Source: a bacterium (GTDB taxonomy: Bacteria > Fidelibacterota > Marinisomatia > Marinisomatales > TCS55). Taken from it: DNA of 64,000 bases. A model generated the notes under the pieces. It made no database searches, was not told the origin of the DNA, and was given only the letters and a program-made list of their open reading frames with translations. How positions within the stretch are numbered: the first letter of the stretch is position 1; the number at the start of each line of letters is the position of its first letter. A program made the position numbers and the translations under genes. The stretch lies in NCBI GenBank assembly GCA_004321715.1, contig SGYN01000003.1:39645-103644 (forward strand). Direction: 5' to 3'. Below are positions 15,329-24,087 of the stretch, in pieces.

Positions 15329-18220
15329 ATGTTTTTTAAACAAGTATCAGTAACAGTTATTTCGTTATTATTTATTAATATAGTATTCGCCGGTGATGTT
15401 AGCGGGCGTGTTTCAGATTCTAGCTCGGGTGACTTTTTGCCAGGTGCGAATGTGGTTCTAGAAGGTACAAATTATGGAGTGTCTTCAGATAGATCTGGGA
15501 TGTTTAAAGTAAACAACGTTCCTGAAGGTAGCTACACATTAAAAGTGACCTATATTGGCTATGGCGATTATACAGAAACTATAACAGTTGGCTCTGAATC
15601 TATGATGATCAATGTATCTCTTAGTGTTGATTATGTTGCAATGGAGGCTATTAATGTTACGGGTCTTTCACAGGGACAAGCAAAGGCTTTAAGTCAACAA
15701 CGTAGTGCAGGAAATATTAAAAATGTAGTTTCTAGAGATCAGATGGAAAAATTTCCTGATCAAAATGTAGCAGATGTTCTGCAAAGACTTCCAGGAATTG
15801 CCCTTGAGAGTGATCATGGTGAGGGTAGATACGTTCAAATTAGAGGTGCTGAAGCAACATTGAACACAACAACTATAAACGGTGTGAAAGTGCCTAGCCC
15901 AGAAGATGTAAGAAAAATTTCATTAGACATTATCCCTAGTTACTCTCTTGGGTCTGTTGAGGTAACTAAAGCAATTACTCCAGATATGGATGCTGACGCA
16001 ATTGGGGGGCATGTAAATCTAATAACAAAAAATGCTTTTGATTATGATGGGCAATTTATTGAAGCAAAAGTTGCTGGTGGACATAGACCTCTTTACGGAA
16101 AAAATGGAAGTATGGGGGCGTTTACGTATGGAAATCAATTCATGAATGGGAAGCTTGGTTTACTTGTATCTTCAAGCTATGAGTTCAATGATATGAAAAC
16201 CGATAATATTGAATTAGAGTGGGATGATAAGTATGAATGGGTAAGCGATGTTGTTGATAGCCAAGAAGACGAAACTTACGTTGTAGAAGAAGCCGACGGG
16301 ATTATTCTAACTGATATGCAACTAAAAAATTATGCTCTAAGTAGAGAAAGAGTTGGGTTAACTACAGGGCTTGACTACAAGCTTGGAGAAAATTCAAAAT
16401 TATATTTGAACCTTATAACAAACACCTATACTGATAAAGAAAATAGAAATAGACTTCGGTATAGATTTGACAAGTCTATTGATGAAGAAACGCCTGGTTC
16501 TGGTTACGATCCATCGGATGGTATGAGTGTAAATCTTGCGAGGATATATAGAGAATTAAAAAGTAGATCATCAATATCCAAAATTAATAGTTATTCTCTT
16601 GGGGGTGAACATGGCTTAGGTATGCTAAGTATGGACTGGTCTTTTACCAAATCATACGCAGAAGAACTTAGAGACCCCTCTGTAAATGCTGAGTTTGTGG
16701 TTAAAGATATTAACTGGGACTATGAATACAGCGATTCAAACCATCCTCAGGTTTCTAACTTTACTGATGAAGATGGCGCAACCTTCGATCAACATGATTT
16801 ATCAAAATATGAATTAGATGCTATTGAGATTGAAGGGGATTACATACCTAGCGCTAAAAACCCAAACGGAAATCTGGTTTCTGGTGATGATCAAGTTATA
16901 GCATTTAATGCTTCTATGCCCCTTGCTTTAGGCGTAGCTAACGGTGAAATAAAAGTTGGTGCAAAATTATCTGCTAAAGAAAAAAAATCAGATAAGTCTG
17001 GTGGAGAAGTTTGGGAATGGGATGGTGATGATGACCTAATAATGCAAGGTTTTAATATGAATATTGAAGGTGATAATTATATGGATGGTAACTATGTGCA
17101 TACCCATGGATTAGATGTCAAAAAAGTACGGGATCACATGAGTGCGAATATTGGGTCGTATGAAATTTTACCTCTTTATGAAGATGCTATACTAGAGACA
17201 TGGGATGCGACCGAAGATGTTTCTGCATTCTATGGTATGGCCGATATGAAAATGGGTAAAATTAATTTTATAGGTGGCGCCAGAATGGAAAAAACATCGA
17301 CTGTTTATAATTCTTGGGCTGGTTCTGTAGAAGATGCTGAAGATGGTGAGCTAAGTATAGATGAAAGTCTTGCTGCATATTTTACCGCTCAAAAAGTATC
17401 GAAAGAATATACAAATGTACTTCCAATGGCACACGTTCGGTACGCGGTTAATGATAGAGCACAGGTTCGAGCTGCCTATACAGAAACTATTGCAAGAGCA
17501 GACTTTGCTTCGCTGGTTCCCTTTATTGCAACTGATGGAGATGATGCAGAAGCAGGAAACCCTGAACTCGAATCTGCGCACTCAAGCAATATTGACCTTA
17601 TGTTTGAGTATTATCCAAAGGGTCTAGGAATATTTTCCTTTGGCTATTTTAGCAAAACAATTGATAACTATATTTATACAGCTGTACTTAAAGATGCTAC
17701 AATTCGTGGTGGTTCTAAAGTATACGATGAAGTTGTTATGCCAGTTAACGGAAATGAAGCGACTCTAAGTGGTTGGGAAATGAACTTTGTAAAGAATCTA
17801 GATTTTTTACCTGGACCATTAAGAAACGTCTCACTTTATTTTAATTATACTTCAACTACTTCAGAAGCTGACTACGGTTCAGAGCGAGAAAAAACAACCT
17901 TCCCCGGACAAGCTGAAGCCACAGGAAACCTAAGCTTTGCCTATGAAACCAGCAAGCTAACTGCAAGGTTTTCACAAGCTATTGCTGACCAGTATATAGT
18001 TGAGGTTGGTGAAGATGCAGATGAAGATATTTATTATAATCCGGCAAACCGTTTAGATTTCTCCATGGGCTATAATCTTAGTAGCAAGCTTACTATTTTC
18101 GCAGATGTACTAAATATTACAAACGTCCCTCACGTCTATTTCATGGGTGATGCAAGTAAGCCTGTTGAAAAAGAAGTTTATGGAGCAACAGCAAAAGTTG
18201 GGATGAGCTATAGATTCTAA
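15329..18220 (+). CDS. TonB-dependent receptor, putative phytate/inositol-phosphate importer
   Basis: A 963-residue outer-membrane receptor with a strong AGGAGG site before ATG. Order of parts: signal peptide (1-21, ending 'VFA'), carboxypeptidase-regulatory-like domain ('GRVSDSSSGDFLPGANVVL', about 24-105), plug with 'FPDQNVADVLQRLPGIA' (about 140-160) and 'GGHVNLITKNAF', then a 22-strand-type barrel ending in 'MSYRF', the usual C-terminal aromatic signature. The plug resembles the large Xanthomonas/Caulobacter-type receptors for complex organic ligands. The phytase and inositol genes directly downstream, and the shared operator, make phytate or lower inositol phosphates the likely ligand (inference). 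A strong stem-loop follows the stop. Confidence 0.92.
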   Translation: MFFKQVSVTVISLLFINIVFAGDVSGRVSDSSSGDFLPGANVVLEGTNYGVSSDRSGMFKVNNVPEGSYTLKVTYIGYGDYTETITVGSESMMINVSLSVDYVAMEAINVTGLSQGQAKALSQQRSAGNIKNVVSRDQMEKFPDQNVADVLQRLPGIALESDHGEGRYVQIRGAEATLNTTTINGVKVPSPEDVRKISLDIIPSYSLGSVEVTKAITPDMDADAIGGHVNLITKNAFDYDGQFIEAKVAGGHRPLYGKNGSMGAFTYGNQFMNGKLGLLVSSSYEFNDMKTDNIELEWDDKYEWVSDVVDSQEDETYVVEEADGIILTDMQLKNYALSRERVGLTTGLDYKLGENSKLYLNLITNTYTDKENRNRLRYRFDKSIDEETPGSGYDPSDGMSVNLARIYRELKSRSSISKINSYSLGGEHGLGMLSMDWSFTKSYAEELRDPSVNAEFVVKDINWDYEYSDSNHPQVSNFTDEDGATFDQHDLSKYELDAIEIEGDYIPSAKNPNGNLVSGDDQVIAFNASMPLALGVANGEIKVGAKLSAKEKKSDKSGGEVWEWDGDDDLIMQGFNMNIEGDNYMDGNYVHTHGLDVKKVRDHMSANIGSYEILPLYEDAILETWDATEDVSAFYGMADMKMGKINFIGGARMEKTSTVYNSWAGSVEDAEDGELSIDESLAAYFTAQKVSKEYTNVLPMAHVRYAVNDRAQVRAAYTETIARADFASLVPFIATDGDDAEAGNPELESAHSSNIDLMFEYYPKGLGIFSFGYFSKTIDNYIYTAVLKDATIRGGSKVYDEVVMPVNGNEATLSGWEMNFVKNLDFLPGPLRNVSLYFNYTSTTSEADYGSEREKTTFPGQAEATGNLSFAYETSKLTARFSQAIADQYIVEVGEDADEDIYYNPANRLDFSMGYNLSSKLTIFADVLNITNVPHVYFMGDASKPVEKEVYGATAKVGMSYRF

Positions 18221-18237
18221 TTTTGGCAGTAAAATTG

Positions 18238-18275
18238 ATATAAATATGGGCCTCTTTTGAGACCCATATTTATAT
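18238..18275 (+). terminator. Strong stem-loop after TonB receptor
   Basis: A 17-bp stem with one mismatch and a TTTT loop: ATATAAATATGGGCCTC pairs with GAGACCCATATTTATAT, 17 bases after the receptor stop. No clean U-run follows (TATAATAAG), so it may be a leaky terminator or an RNA-processing/stabilising hairpin that sets the receptor above the downstream enzymes. Confidence 0.65.
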
Positions 18276-18376
18276 AATAAGTTTTATAAAACGAACCACG
18301 TTTTTATATCAAATAACATGTATCGTTAAATAACTCAGTTGTCTAATAATAATTTTAATTTGAGAGGTTGTCTTAA

Positions 18377-19471
18377 GTGAAAACGAACTTTATAACAATT
18401 TTATTTTTTTCAATTTTTATTTTTGTTGCATTAAAATGTGAAAAAAAACATAATACTCTTGAGCCCGATGGAGCAGTATCGGCAATATTTGAAACAGAGC
18501 CCGTTGGTTCGTCTGAAGACACGGCTGATGATCCATGTGTTTGGGTACACCCTACGGATCCATCTTTATCTATTATTATTGGTACAGATAAAGATGAAAA
18601 CTCTCCCGGGTTAAGGGTTTATGATATGAGTGGCAAGCAAATTTATTTTACGACAAATGAAAAAGCAAATAATGTTGATATAAGATATGGTATGGTGCTA
18701 GCTGGAAAAAAAACAGACATTATCACAGCAGGTCTAAGAGTCTCTAATACCTTAGGAGTATATAAAGTAAATCCTGAAAGCAGGACTTTAACTTCTATTT
18801 CAGCAAGAGCAATAAAGCTTGGTATTGAGGTGTATGGATCTTGTATGTATAAGGATGTTTCCACAAATATATTCTATGCAATTGTAAATGATAAAAAAGG
18901 TAACGTTGAACAATATAAATTGTTTGATAATGGTTCAGGGTTAGTTGATGCAGAGTTGGTTAGAACGCTTAAGCTGGGTGGTCAACTTGAAGGTTGTGTT
19001 GCTGATGATATTTTGGGCAACCTGTATATTGGAGAAGAAGAACACGGTATTTGGAAATATGATGCATCGCCAAGTGGGTCAGATAATGGTATTCTTATTG
19101 ATACGATGGGTCCACATATTGCACCAGATGTTGAGGGGCTAACCATTTACTATGCCAATGAATCTTCTGGGTATCTTATTGCCTCAAGCCAAGGTGATGA
19201 TACTTATGTTATTTACACTAGAGAAGGGCAAAATAAATTTATTGGTAGGTTCTCTGTTGTAGATAACAACACTATTGATGGCACAAGCAGTACTGATGGA
19301 ATTGATGTTTGCAATATGAGCCTTGGAGGGCAATTATCAAATGGGGCTTTTATTGTTCAAGATGATGTTAATGATATTGGAAATCAAAATTTTAAAATAA
19401 TATCATGGAATGATATTGCGTCCTTATTTAATCCGCCCCTAGCAGTAAATAATGAGTGGGATATACGATAA
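18377..19471 (+). CDS. Beta-propeller 3-phytase
   Basis: A 364-residue beta-propeller phytase. Family motifs in order: 'DDPCVWVHPTDPS', 'GTDKDENSPGLRVYDMSG', 'NNVDIRYG', 'LEGCVADDILGNLYIGEEE', 'DVEGLTIYY' and 'STDGIDVCN'. The acidic residues are those that bind calcium and the phosphate groups. It removes phosphates from phytate (inositol hexakisphosphate), yielding lower inositol phosphates. Start is GTG at 18377, preceded by GAGAGG. The N-terminus is an export signal ending 'FVALKCEKK'; the Lys before Cys makes it a poor lipobox, so lipoprotein status is unclear. It follows its probable TonB receptor and precedes iolD by 22 bases, linking phytate hydrolysis to inositol breakdown. Confidence 0.92.
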   Translation: MKTNFITILFFSIFIFVALKCEKKHNTLEPDGAVSAIFETEPVGSSEDTADDPCVWVHPTDPSLSIIIGTDKDENSPGLRVYDMSGKQIYFTTNEKANNVDIRYGMVLAGKKTDIITAGLRVSNTLGVYKVNPESRTLTSISARAIKLGIEVYGSCMYKDVSTNIFYAIVNDKKGNVEQYKLFDNGSGLVDAELVRTLKLGGQLEGCVADDILGNLYIGEEEHGIWKYDASPSGSDNGILIDTMGPHIAPDVEGLTIYYANESSGYLIASSQGDDTYVIYTREGQNKFIGRFSVVDNNTIDGTSSTDGIDVCNMSLGGQLSNGAFIVQDDVNDIGNQNFKIISWNDIASLFNPPLAVNNEWDIR

Positions 19472-19493
19472 TTAAACGCGGAAAACTGATCAA

Positions 19494-21350
19494 ATGAAAC
19501 TAACAATGGCACAAGCAGTTATTCGTTATTTAAATAACCAGTATATTCAAAGAGATGAAAAAGAAAACAAATTCATTGCTGGTGTCTGGGGTATCTTTGG
19601 CCATGGTAATGTGGCAGGAATTGGCGAAGCGTTAGAGCAGGATAAAAACTTAAAGCATTTTCTACCGAGAAATGAACAGGCAATGGTTCATTCTGCTGTT
19701 GCATATGCAAAGCAAAATAAGCGGATGCAAACTTATGCATGCACAAGTTCTATTGGCCCCGGAGCAACAAATATGATAACCGCAGCCGCAGGAGCAACAA
19801 TTAATAGATTGCCAGTTTTGCTGCTACCTGGAGATATTTTTAGCAGGAGAAATGTTGGCCCTGTATTACAACAGCTCGAATATAATAGATCTCCAGACGT
19901 ATCAGTTAATGATTGTTTTAAGCCTGTAAGTGTTTTTTGGGACAGAATAAATAGACCAGAGCAGATTCTTTTTTCTTTACCTGAGGCGTTTAGAATTTTA
20001 ACTGACCCGGTAGCCACTGGTGCGGTAACCTTATCTCTTCCACAAGATGTTCAGGCGGAAGCATATGATTATCCAGATCATTTTTTTGATAAAAGAATCT
20101 GGGATGTTCCAAGAAACGCGCCTTCTGAAAAAACTATAATTGCAGCAGCAAATATTATTAAAAATTCTTCTAGACCAGTAATAATTGCAGGTGGTGGTGT
20201 TTTGTTTTCCGATGCTGAGAAATCTTTAGCTAAAGTTTGTAACCACACAGGAATTCCTGTTGTAGAGACACAAGCCGGGAAGGGCGCTATACCATGGGAT
20301 CATGACCAGTGTCTTGGCGCTATCGGTGTTACAGGAACAAGTGCAGCCAATATTATTTCTCGTGATGCTGATCTAATCATTTGTATAGGAACAAGGCTAT
20401 CGGATTTTACAACTGCATCTAAAACTCTTTTTCAAAACCCTGATGTTACTTTTCTTAGTATCAATGTATCGCCATTTGATGCCCATAAACATTCTTCTGT
20501 TTCAATAACAGGAGATGCAAGAGAATGTCTTGAAAAACTTTGCGATATATTAGACGCAGGTGGATTTAATATAGCAGATAATTATAAAAATGTAATTAAG
20601 GATCAAAAAGCAAAATGGGATCAAGAAGTAGATAGAATATTTAACTTAAATAATAAACCTGCTATTAGCCAGGGTGAGGTTATTGGAATTCTTTCGAACG
20701 CTATGAATAAAGAGGATACCGTTGTGTGTGCCGCAGGAAGCCTTCCTGGAGATATGCATAAACTTTGGAGAACTGTAAATGGGGATCAATATCATATGGA
20801 GTATGGTTACTCATGCATGGGCTATGAAATTGCTGGTGGACTAGGGATTCGAATGGCAAAAAACAAAGGGGATGTTTTTGTTATGGTTGGTGATGGATCT
20901 TATCTGATGATGAACTCAGAAATCGTAACATCAATACAAGAAAATCAAAAACTCATAATTATCTTGATTAATAATCATGGTTTTGGAAGTATAAATAATT
21001 TATCCCTAAGCCTTGGCAGCCATGGTTTTGGTAACCAATACAGGAAAAGGGAACATCAGACAGGCGCATATACTGGAGATAAATTACCCGTAGATTATGC
21101 AATGCATGCAAGGTCTATGGGCATTAATGGAATAAAAGCACAAACAAAACAAGAGTTTGAATCCGCTCTCAACAAAGCAAAAAAACATGAAGTTTCAACA
21201 TTAATAGAAGTATTGGTTGACCTAAGTATTTCTGTCCCTGGTTATGAAGCATGGTGGGATGTGCCAGTAGCTGAGGTATCCCAATCAAATAAAGTTGTTA
21301 AAGTAAGAAAAGATTATGATCAACAAATTAAACAAGAACGAGATTATTAG
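19494..21350 (+). CDS. iolD: 3D-trihydroxycyclohexane-1,2-dione hydrolase
   Basis: A 618-residue thiamine-diphosphate enzyme with strong IolD similarity: 'GVWGIFGHGNVAGIGEAL', activating Glu in 'PRNEQAMVHSAVA' (Glu61), 'TSSIGPGATNM', and ThDP/metal segment 'GDGSYLMMNSEIVTS' with 'NNHGFGS'. It opens the ring of 3D-(3,5/4)-trihydroxycyclohexane-1,2-dione to 5-deoxy-glucuronate (third step of inositol catabolism, EC 3.7.1.22) in the cytoplasm. Length is normal for IolD. The ATG follows the phytase by 22 bases. The last 35 bases overlap iolE. Confidence 0.95.
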   Translation: MKLTMAQAVIRYLNNQYIQRDEKENKFIAGVWGIFGHGNVAGIGEALEQDKNLKHFLPRNEQAMVHSAVAYAKQNKRMQTYACTSSIGPGATNMITAAAGATINRLPVLLLPGDIFSRRNVGPVLQQLEYNRSPDVSVNDCFKPVSVFWDRINRPEQILFSLPEAFRILTDPVATGAVTLSLPQDVQAEAYDYPDHFFDKRIWDVPRNAPSEKTIIAAANIIKNSSRPVIIAGGGVLFSDAEKSLAKVCNHTGIPVVETQAGKGAIPWDHDQCLGAIGVTGTSAANIISRDADLIICIGTRLSDFTTASKTLFQNPDVTFLSINVSPFDAHKHSSVSITGDARECLEKLCDILDAGGFNIADNYKNVIKDQKAKWDQEVDRIFNLNNKPAISQGEVIGILSNAMNKEDTVVCAAGSLPGDMHKLWRTVNGDQYHMEYGYSCMGYEIAGGLGIRMAKNKGDVFVMVGDGSYLMMNSEIVTSIQENQKLIIILINNHGFGSINNLSLSLGSHGFGNQYRKREHQTGAYTGDKLPVDYAMHARSMGINGIKAQTKQEFESALNKAKKHEVSTLIEVLVDLSISVPGYEAWWDVPVAEVSQSNKVVKVRKDYDQQIKQERDY

Positions 21351-22242
21351 TTCAGGGGATCGTGGGGTTCGTTTTGGCATTGCTCCAATTAATTGGAGCA
21401 ATGATGACATGACAGAATTGGGCGGTCATTATACTTTAGATACAATGCTATCTGAGATGTCTGCGGCTGGTTATGTAGGAACTGAGATAGGAAACAAGTT
21501 TCCTAAAGATTCATTTGGTATTAAAAAAGCACTAACTAATTTTAATTTAGAGCTTGCTTCTTCATGGCACTCTACTTTTTTTTTATCAAACAATATTGAT
21601 TATGAACTTGAAAAAATAAAACATAAATCTATAATGTTACTTGAGGCTGGTGCAAAAATTATAAATCTTGCAGAATGCACTGCTTCTATTCACAGCAAAA
21701 TAAACGCCCCTCTTTCCTTAAAACCTGTATGTGATGAAAAAAACTGGAAGATTCTTACAGAATCTTTGAATCAAGCTGGAGAAATTTGCAATGAAGAAGG
21801 TATTAGTATGGCCTTTCATCATCATATGGGGACATATATTCAAAGTAAAAATGAATTAAATAGATTGTTATCTGATACAGACCCAAAACTTGTTAATCTT
21901 TGTGCAGATACGGGGCATCTATATTTTGCTGGAATTGATCCTATAAATTTCTTCAAAGAAAATATGAACCGAATCAAACACATACACTTTAAAGATCTTA
22001 GAAGTAATATTTTCAACAAAATAAATTTTGATGAAACTTCTTTTTTAAATGCTGTTTTAGAAGGAGTATTTACTGTCCCAGGCGATGGCTGTATAGATTT
22101 TAATTCTATAAGTAAAGTAATTATTGAATCCGATTATAATGGGTGGGTAATTGTTGAAGCTGAGCAAAACCCTGACATCGCAAATCCTTTTGAATACGCA
22201 AGAAAATCAAAACAATATCTTAATAATATTTGGGGTAATTAA
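21316..22242 (+). CDS. iolE: Inosose dehydratase
   Basis: A 308-residue TIM-barrel protein with the IolE signature 'FGIAPINWSNDDMTELGGHY' and 'MLSEMSAAGYVGTEIGNKFP'. Likely metal ligands lie in 'MAFHHHMGTY', 'CADTGHLYFAG', 'HIHFKDLR' and 'VIVEAEQ'. It dehydrates 2-keto-myo-inositol to 3D-(3,5/4)-trihydroxycyclohexane-1,2-dione (EC 4.2.1.44), feeding IolD. The ATG at 21316 lies inside iolD (35-base overlap), so translation is probably coupled. The first 17 residues, before the conserved region, are encoded entirely in or near the overlap. Confidence 0.94.
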   Translation: MINKLNKNEIISSGDRGVRFGIAPINWSNDDMTELGGHYTLDTMLSEMSAAGYVGTEIGNKFPKDSFGIKKALTNFNLELASSWHSTFFLSNNIDYELEKIKHKSIMLLEAGAKIINLAECTASIHSKINAPLSLKPVCDEKNWKILTESLNQAGEICNEEGISMAFHHHMGTYIQSKNELNRLLSDTDPKLVNLCADTGHLYFAGIDPINFFKENMNRIKHIHFKDLRSNIFNKINFDETSFLNAVLEGVFTVPGDGCIDFNSISKVIIESDYNGWVIVEAEQNPDIANPFEYARKSKQYLNNIWGN

Positions 22243-22244
22243 TA

Positions 22245-23303
22245 ATGACGCAAAAAAGCATAATGCAGCAAACAGCCGAATTTGGTTCTGATTGGTGGAA
22301 TGATTCTAATGATCATTTGGAGCTTCAACATGCCTATAAAGAAGGTGCCGTAGGAGCAACTTCAAATCCTGTTATTACGCTCAATAGCGTTAAAAGCCAT
22401 CCAAATATATGGATTCCAGAGATTGATGAAATAATTATAAAGAACCCCACTGCTAGTGAAGATGAAATTGTATGGGTATTAATTGATAAAGTTGGAATAA
22501 AAGCTGCAAATATATTACTCCCTGTATATAAAAATACAAACGGGCAAAAAGGGAAACTGTCTTTACAGGTAAGTCCTAAATATTATCGAAATGCTGATGC
22601 GATGGTTGAGCAAGGAAAATACCTGGCTTCTCTAGCTACCAATATTGCTGTAAAATGCCCAGCTCTTCCTGCTGGAATTATGGCAATGGAAGAATTAACA
22701 GCAATGGGGGTCTCGGTAAATGCAACAGTTTCATTTACTGTTCCTCAGGCTGTTCAAGTTGCTGAAGCTATTGAGCGCGGCCTTGCTAAAGCAGAAAAAG
22801 ATGGAATTAACACAGAAAATATAACGCCCTATATTACTATTATGGTTGGCAGAATTGATGACCACTTAAAAAGGCAACAAAAAGAACATAACATTGATTT
22901 TGATCCAGATCTAATAAATTGGGCTTCGATTGCTATTTTTAAAAATGCTTATTCAATATTTAAAAAGAAGGCTTACAAGTCTAAGCTTTTAGCTGCAGCC
23001 TTTCGCTGTGATTTGCACTGGAAAGAAATTGTTGGTGGAGATGTAATAATTAGTATGCCATACGAATGGTGGAATAGGTTTAATGAGTCAGGCATTGAAG
23101 TAATCGAAAGAATAAATAATCCTGTAGATCCTGAAATTGTGCGTGCCTTGAAGGAGAAATTTGTTGATTTTAACCGTGCTTATAATGAGGATGGAATGAC
23201 GGTTGATGAATTTGAATCTTTTGGCGCAACAATACATACCATGAATACTTTTTTCGATGGCTATGATGAGTTTGTTAAATTAATTCGCAGGCGTATGATT
23301 TAA
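22245..23303 (+). CDS. Transaldolase-family aldolase
   Basis: A 352-residue class I (Schiff-base) aldolase of the transaldolase family. The N-terminal 'GATSNPVITLNSV' matches the transaldolase 'TSNPSI' region. The catalytic Lys is in 'NIAVKCPALPAG' (Lys137), followed by 'VSVNATVSFTVPQAVQVAEA' and 'ITIMVGRIDDH', all conserved family blocks. No IolJ aldolase is present anywhere in the window, while all other iol steps are, and this gene sits between iolE and iolB. I infer that it may cleave 2-deoxy-5-keto-gluconate 6-phosphate to dihydroxyacetone phosphate and malonate semialdehyde. A plain transaldolase is the alternative. It starts 2 bases after iolE. Confidence 0.82.
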   Translation: MTQKSIMQQTAEFGSDWWNDSNDHLELQHAYKEGAVGATSNPVITLNSVKSHPNIWIPEIDEIIIKNPTASEDEIVWVLIDKVGIKAANILLPVYKNTNGQKGKLSLQVSPKYYRNADAMVEQGKYLASLATNIAVKCPALPAGIMAMEELTAMGVSVNATVSFTVPQAVQVAEAIERGLAKAEKDGINTENITPYITIMVGRIDDHLKRQQKEHNIDFDPDLINWASIAIFKNAYSIFKKKAYKSKLLAAAFRCDLHWKEIVGGDVIISMPYEWWNRFNESGIEVIERINNPVDPEIVRALKEKFVDFNRAYNEDGMTVDEFESFGATIHTMNTFFDGYDEFVKLIRRRMI

Positions 23304-23318
23304 AATTCGGAGTTAACT

Positions 23319-24083
23319 ATGAGCTTAATTAAACCATTCAGAGGTGGATTTAAAAATGGTATTAATACCTACAAAGACACATATGATCAAACAGGAATAG
23401 ATTTTGACATATTAATTATGGAAAAAGATGAAACCTTTTCAATATGTGAGGCAAAAAATGAGATTGCAGTTATTATAATTCAAGGTAAAGGTGTCTTTCA
23501 TTTTCAAAATGAAGATTCGTATTTCGATCGCGAAAACTGGATTGAGAATGATCCGACAATTGTTCACATGGGTCCAGGTGAAAAAGTTAAAATAAGCGCA
23601 AAAAGACAAAGCAGGGTTGCAATTGTAAAAACAGAAAATCCAAATCAATTCAGTGGAAGTATCTATACAACAGATAAAATAGATACTGAACATAGAGGTA
23701 AAGATCAATTAGATGACACTTGCTATAGATTAGTTCGCCTAGCTTTTGATGATACTATAGCACCTAAAGAGTCAAAATTAGTTATAGGAGAAGTTCTAAA
23801 TTTTCCTGGTAAGTGGAGCAGCTATCCCCCGCACTATCATCCGCAGCCGGAAATATATTACTATGAAATATCTCCATCATGGGGGTATGGACATGGCGAG
23901 CTTGGTGATAATGTGTATAAAATTAAGAATGGTGATGTATTAGCAATAACAAATGGCAAAACACACAGCCAAACATCTGCTCCTGGTTTTCATATGTATT
24001 ATCTTTGGGCAATTAGACATGGTGATAAAAAAAGATATGATGGATTTACCTATATTAAACCATTTGAAAACATGCTGGAGTAA
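23319..24083 (+). CDS. iolB: 5-deoxy-glucuronate isomerase
   Basis: A 254-residue bicupin of the KduI/IolB family. The hallmark 'FPGKWSSYPPHYHPQPEIYYYE' region (here quoted in part as 'YPPHYHPQPEIYYYE') provides the His/Glu metal-binding cluster of the C-terminal cupin, with 'GKTHSQTSAPGFHMYYLW' completing it. It isomerises 5-deoxy-D-glucuronate to 2-deoxy-5-keto-D-gluconate in the cytoplasm. It starts 15 bases after the transaldolase gene with a GGAG-like site before ATG. Length is slightly below the usual 265-275 residues. Confidence 0.94.
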   Translation: MSLIKPFRGGFKNGINTYKDTYDQTGIDFDILIMEKDETFSICEAKNEIAVIIIQGKGVFHFQNEDSYFDRENWIENDPTIVHMGPGEKVKISAKRQSRVAIVKTENPNQFSGSIYTTDKIDTEHRGKDQLDDTCYRLVRLAFDDTIAPKESKLVIGEVLNFPGKWSSYPPHYHPQPEIYYYEISPSWGYGHGELGDNVYKIKNGDVLAITNGKTHSQTSAPGFHMYYLWAIRHGDKKRYDGFTYIKPFENMLE

Positions 24084-24087
24084 AAAG

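Noticed and set aside
23953-24087. Track start of the PhoD gene within iolB
   Set aside because: It would add 45 residues of unrelated sequence before a clean signal peptide; TTG 24088 has a GGAG site.
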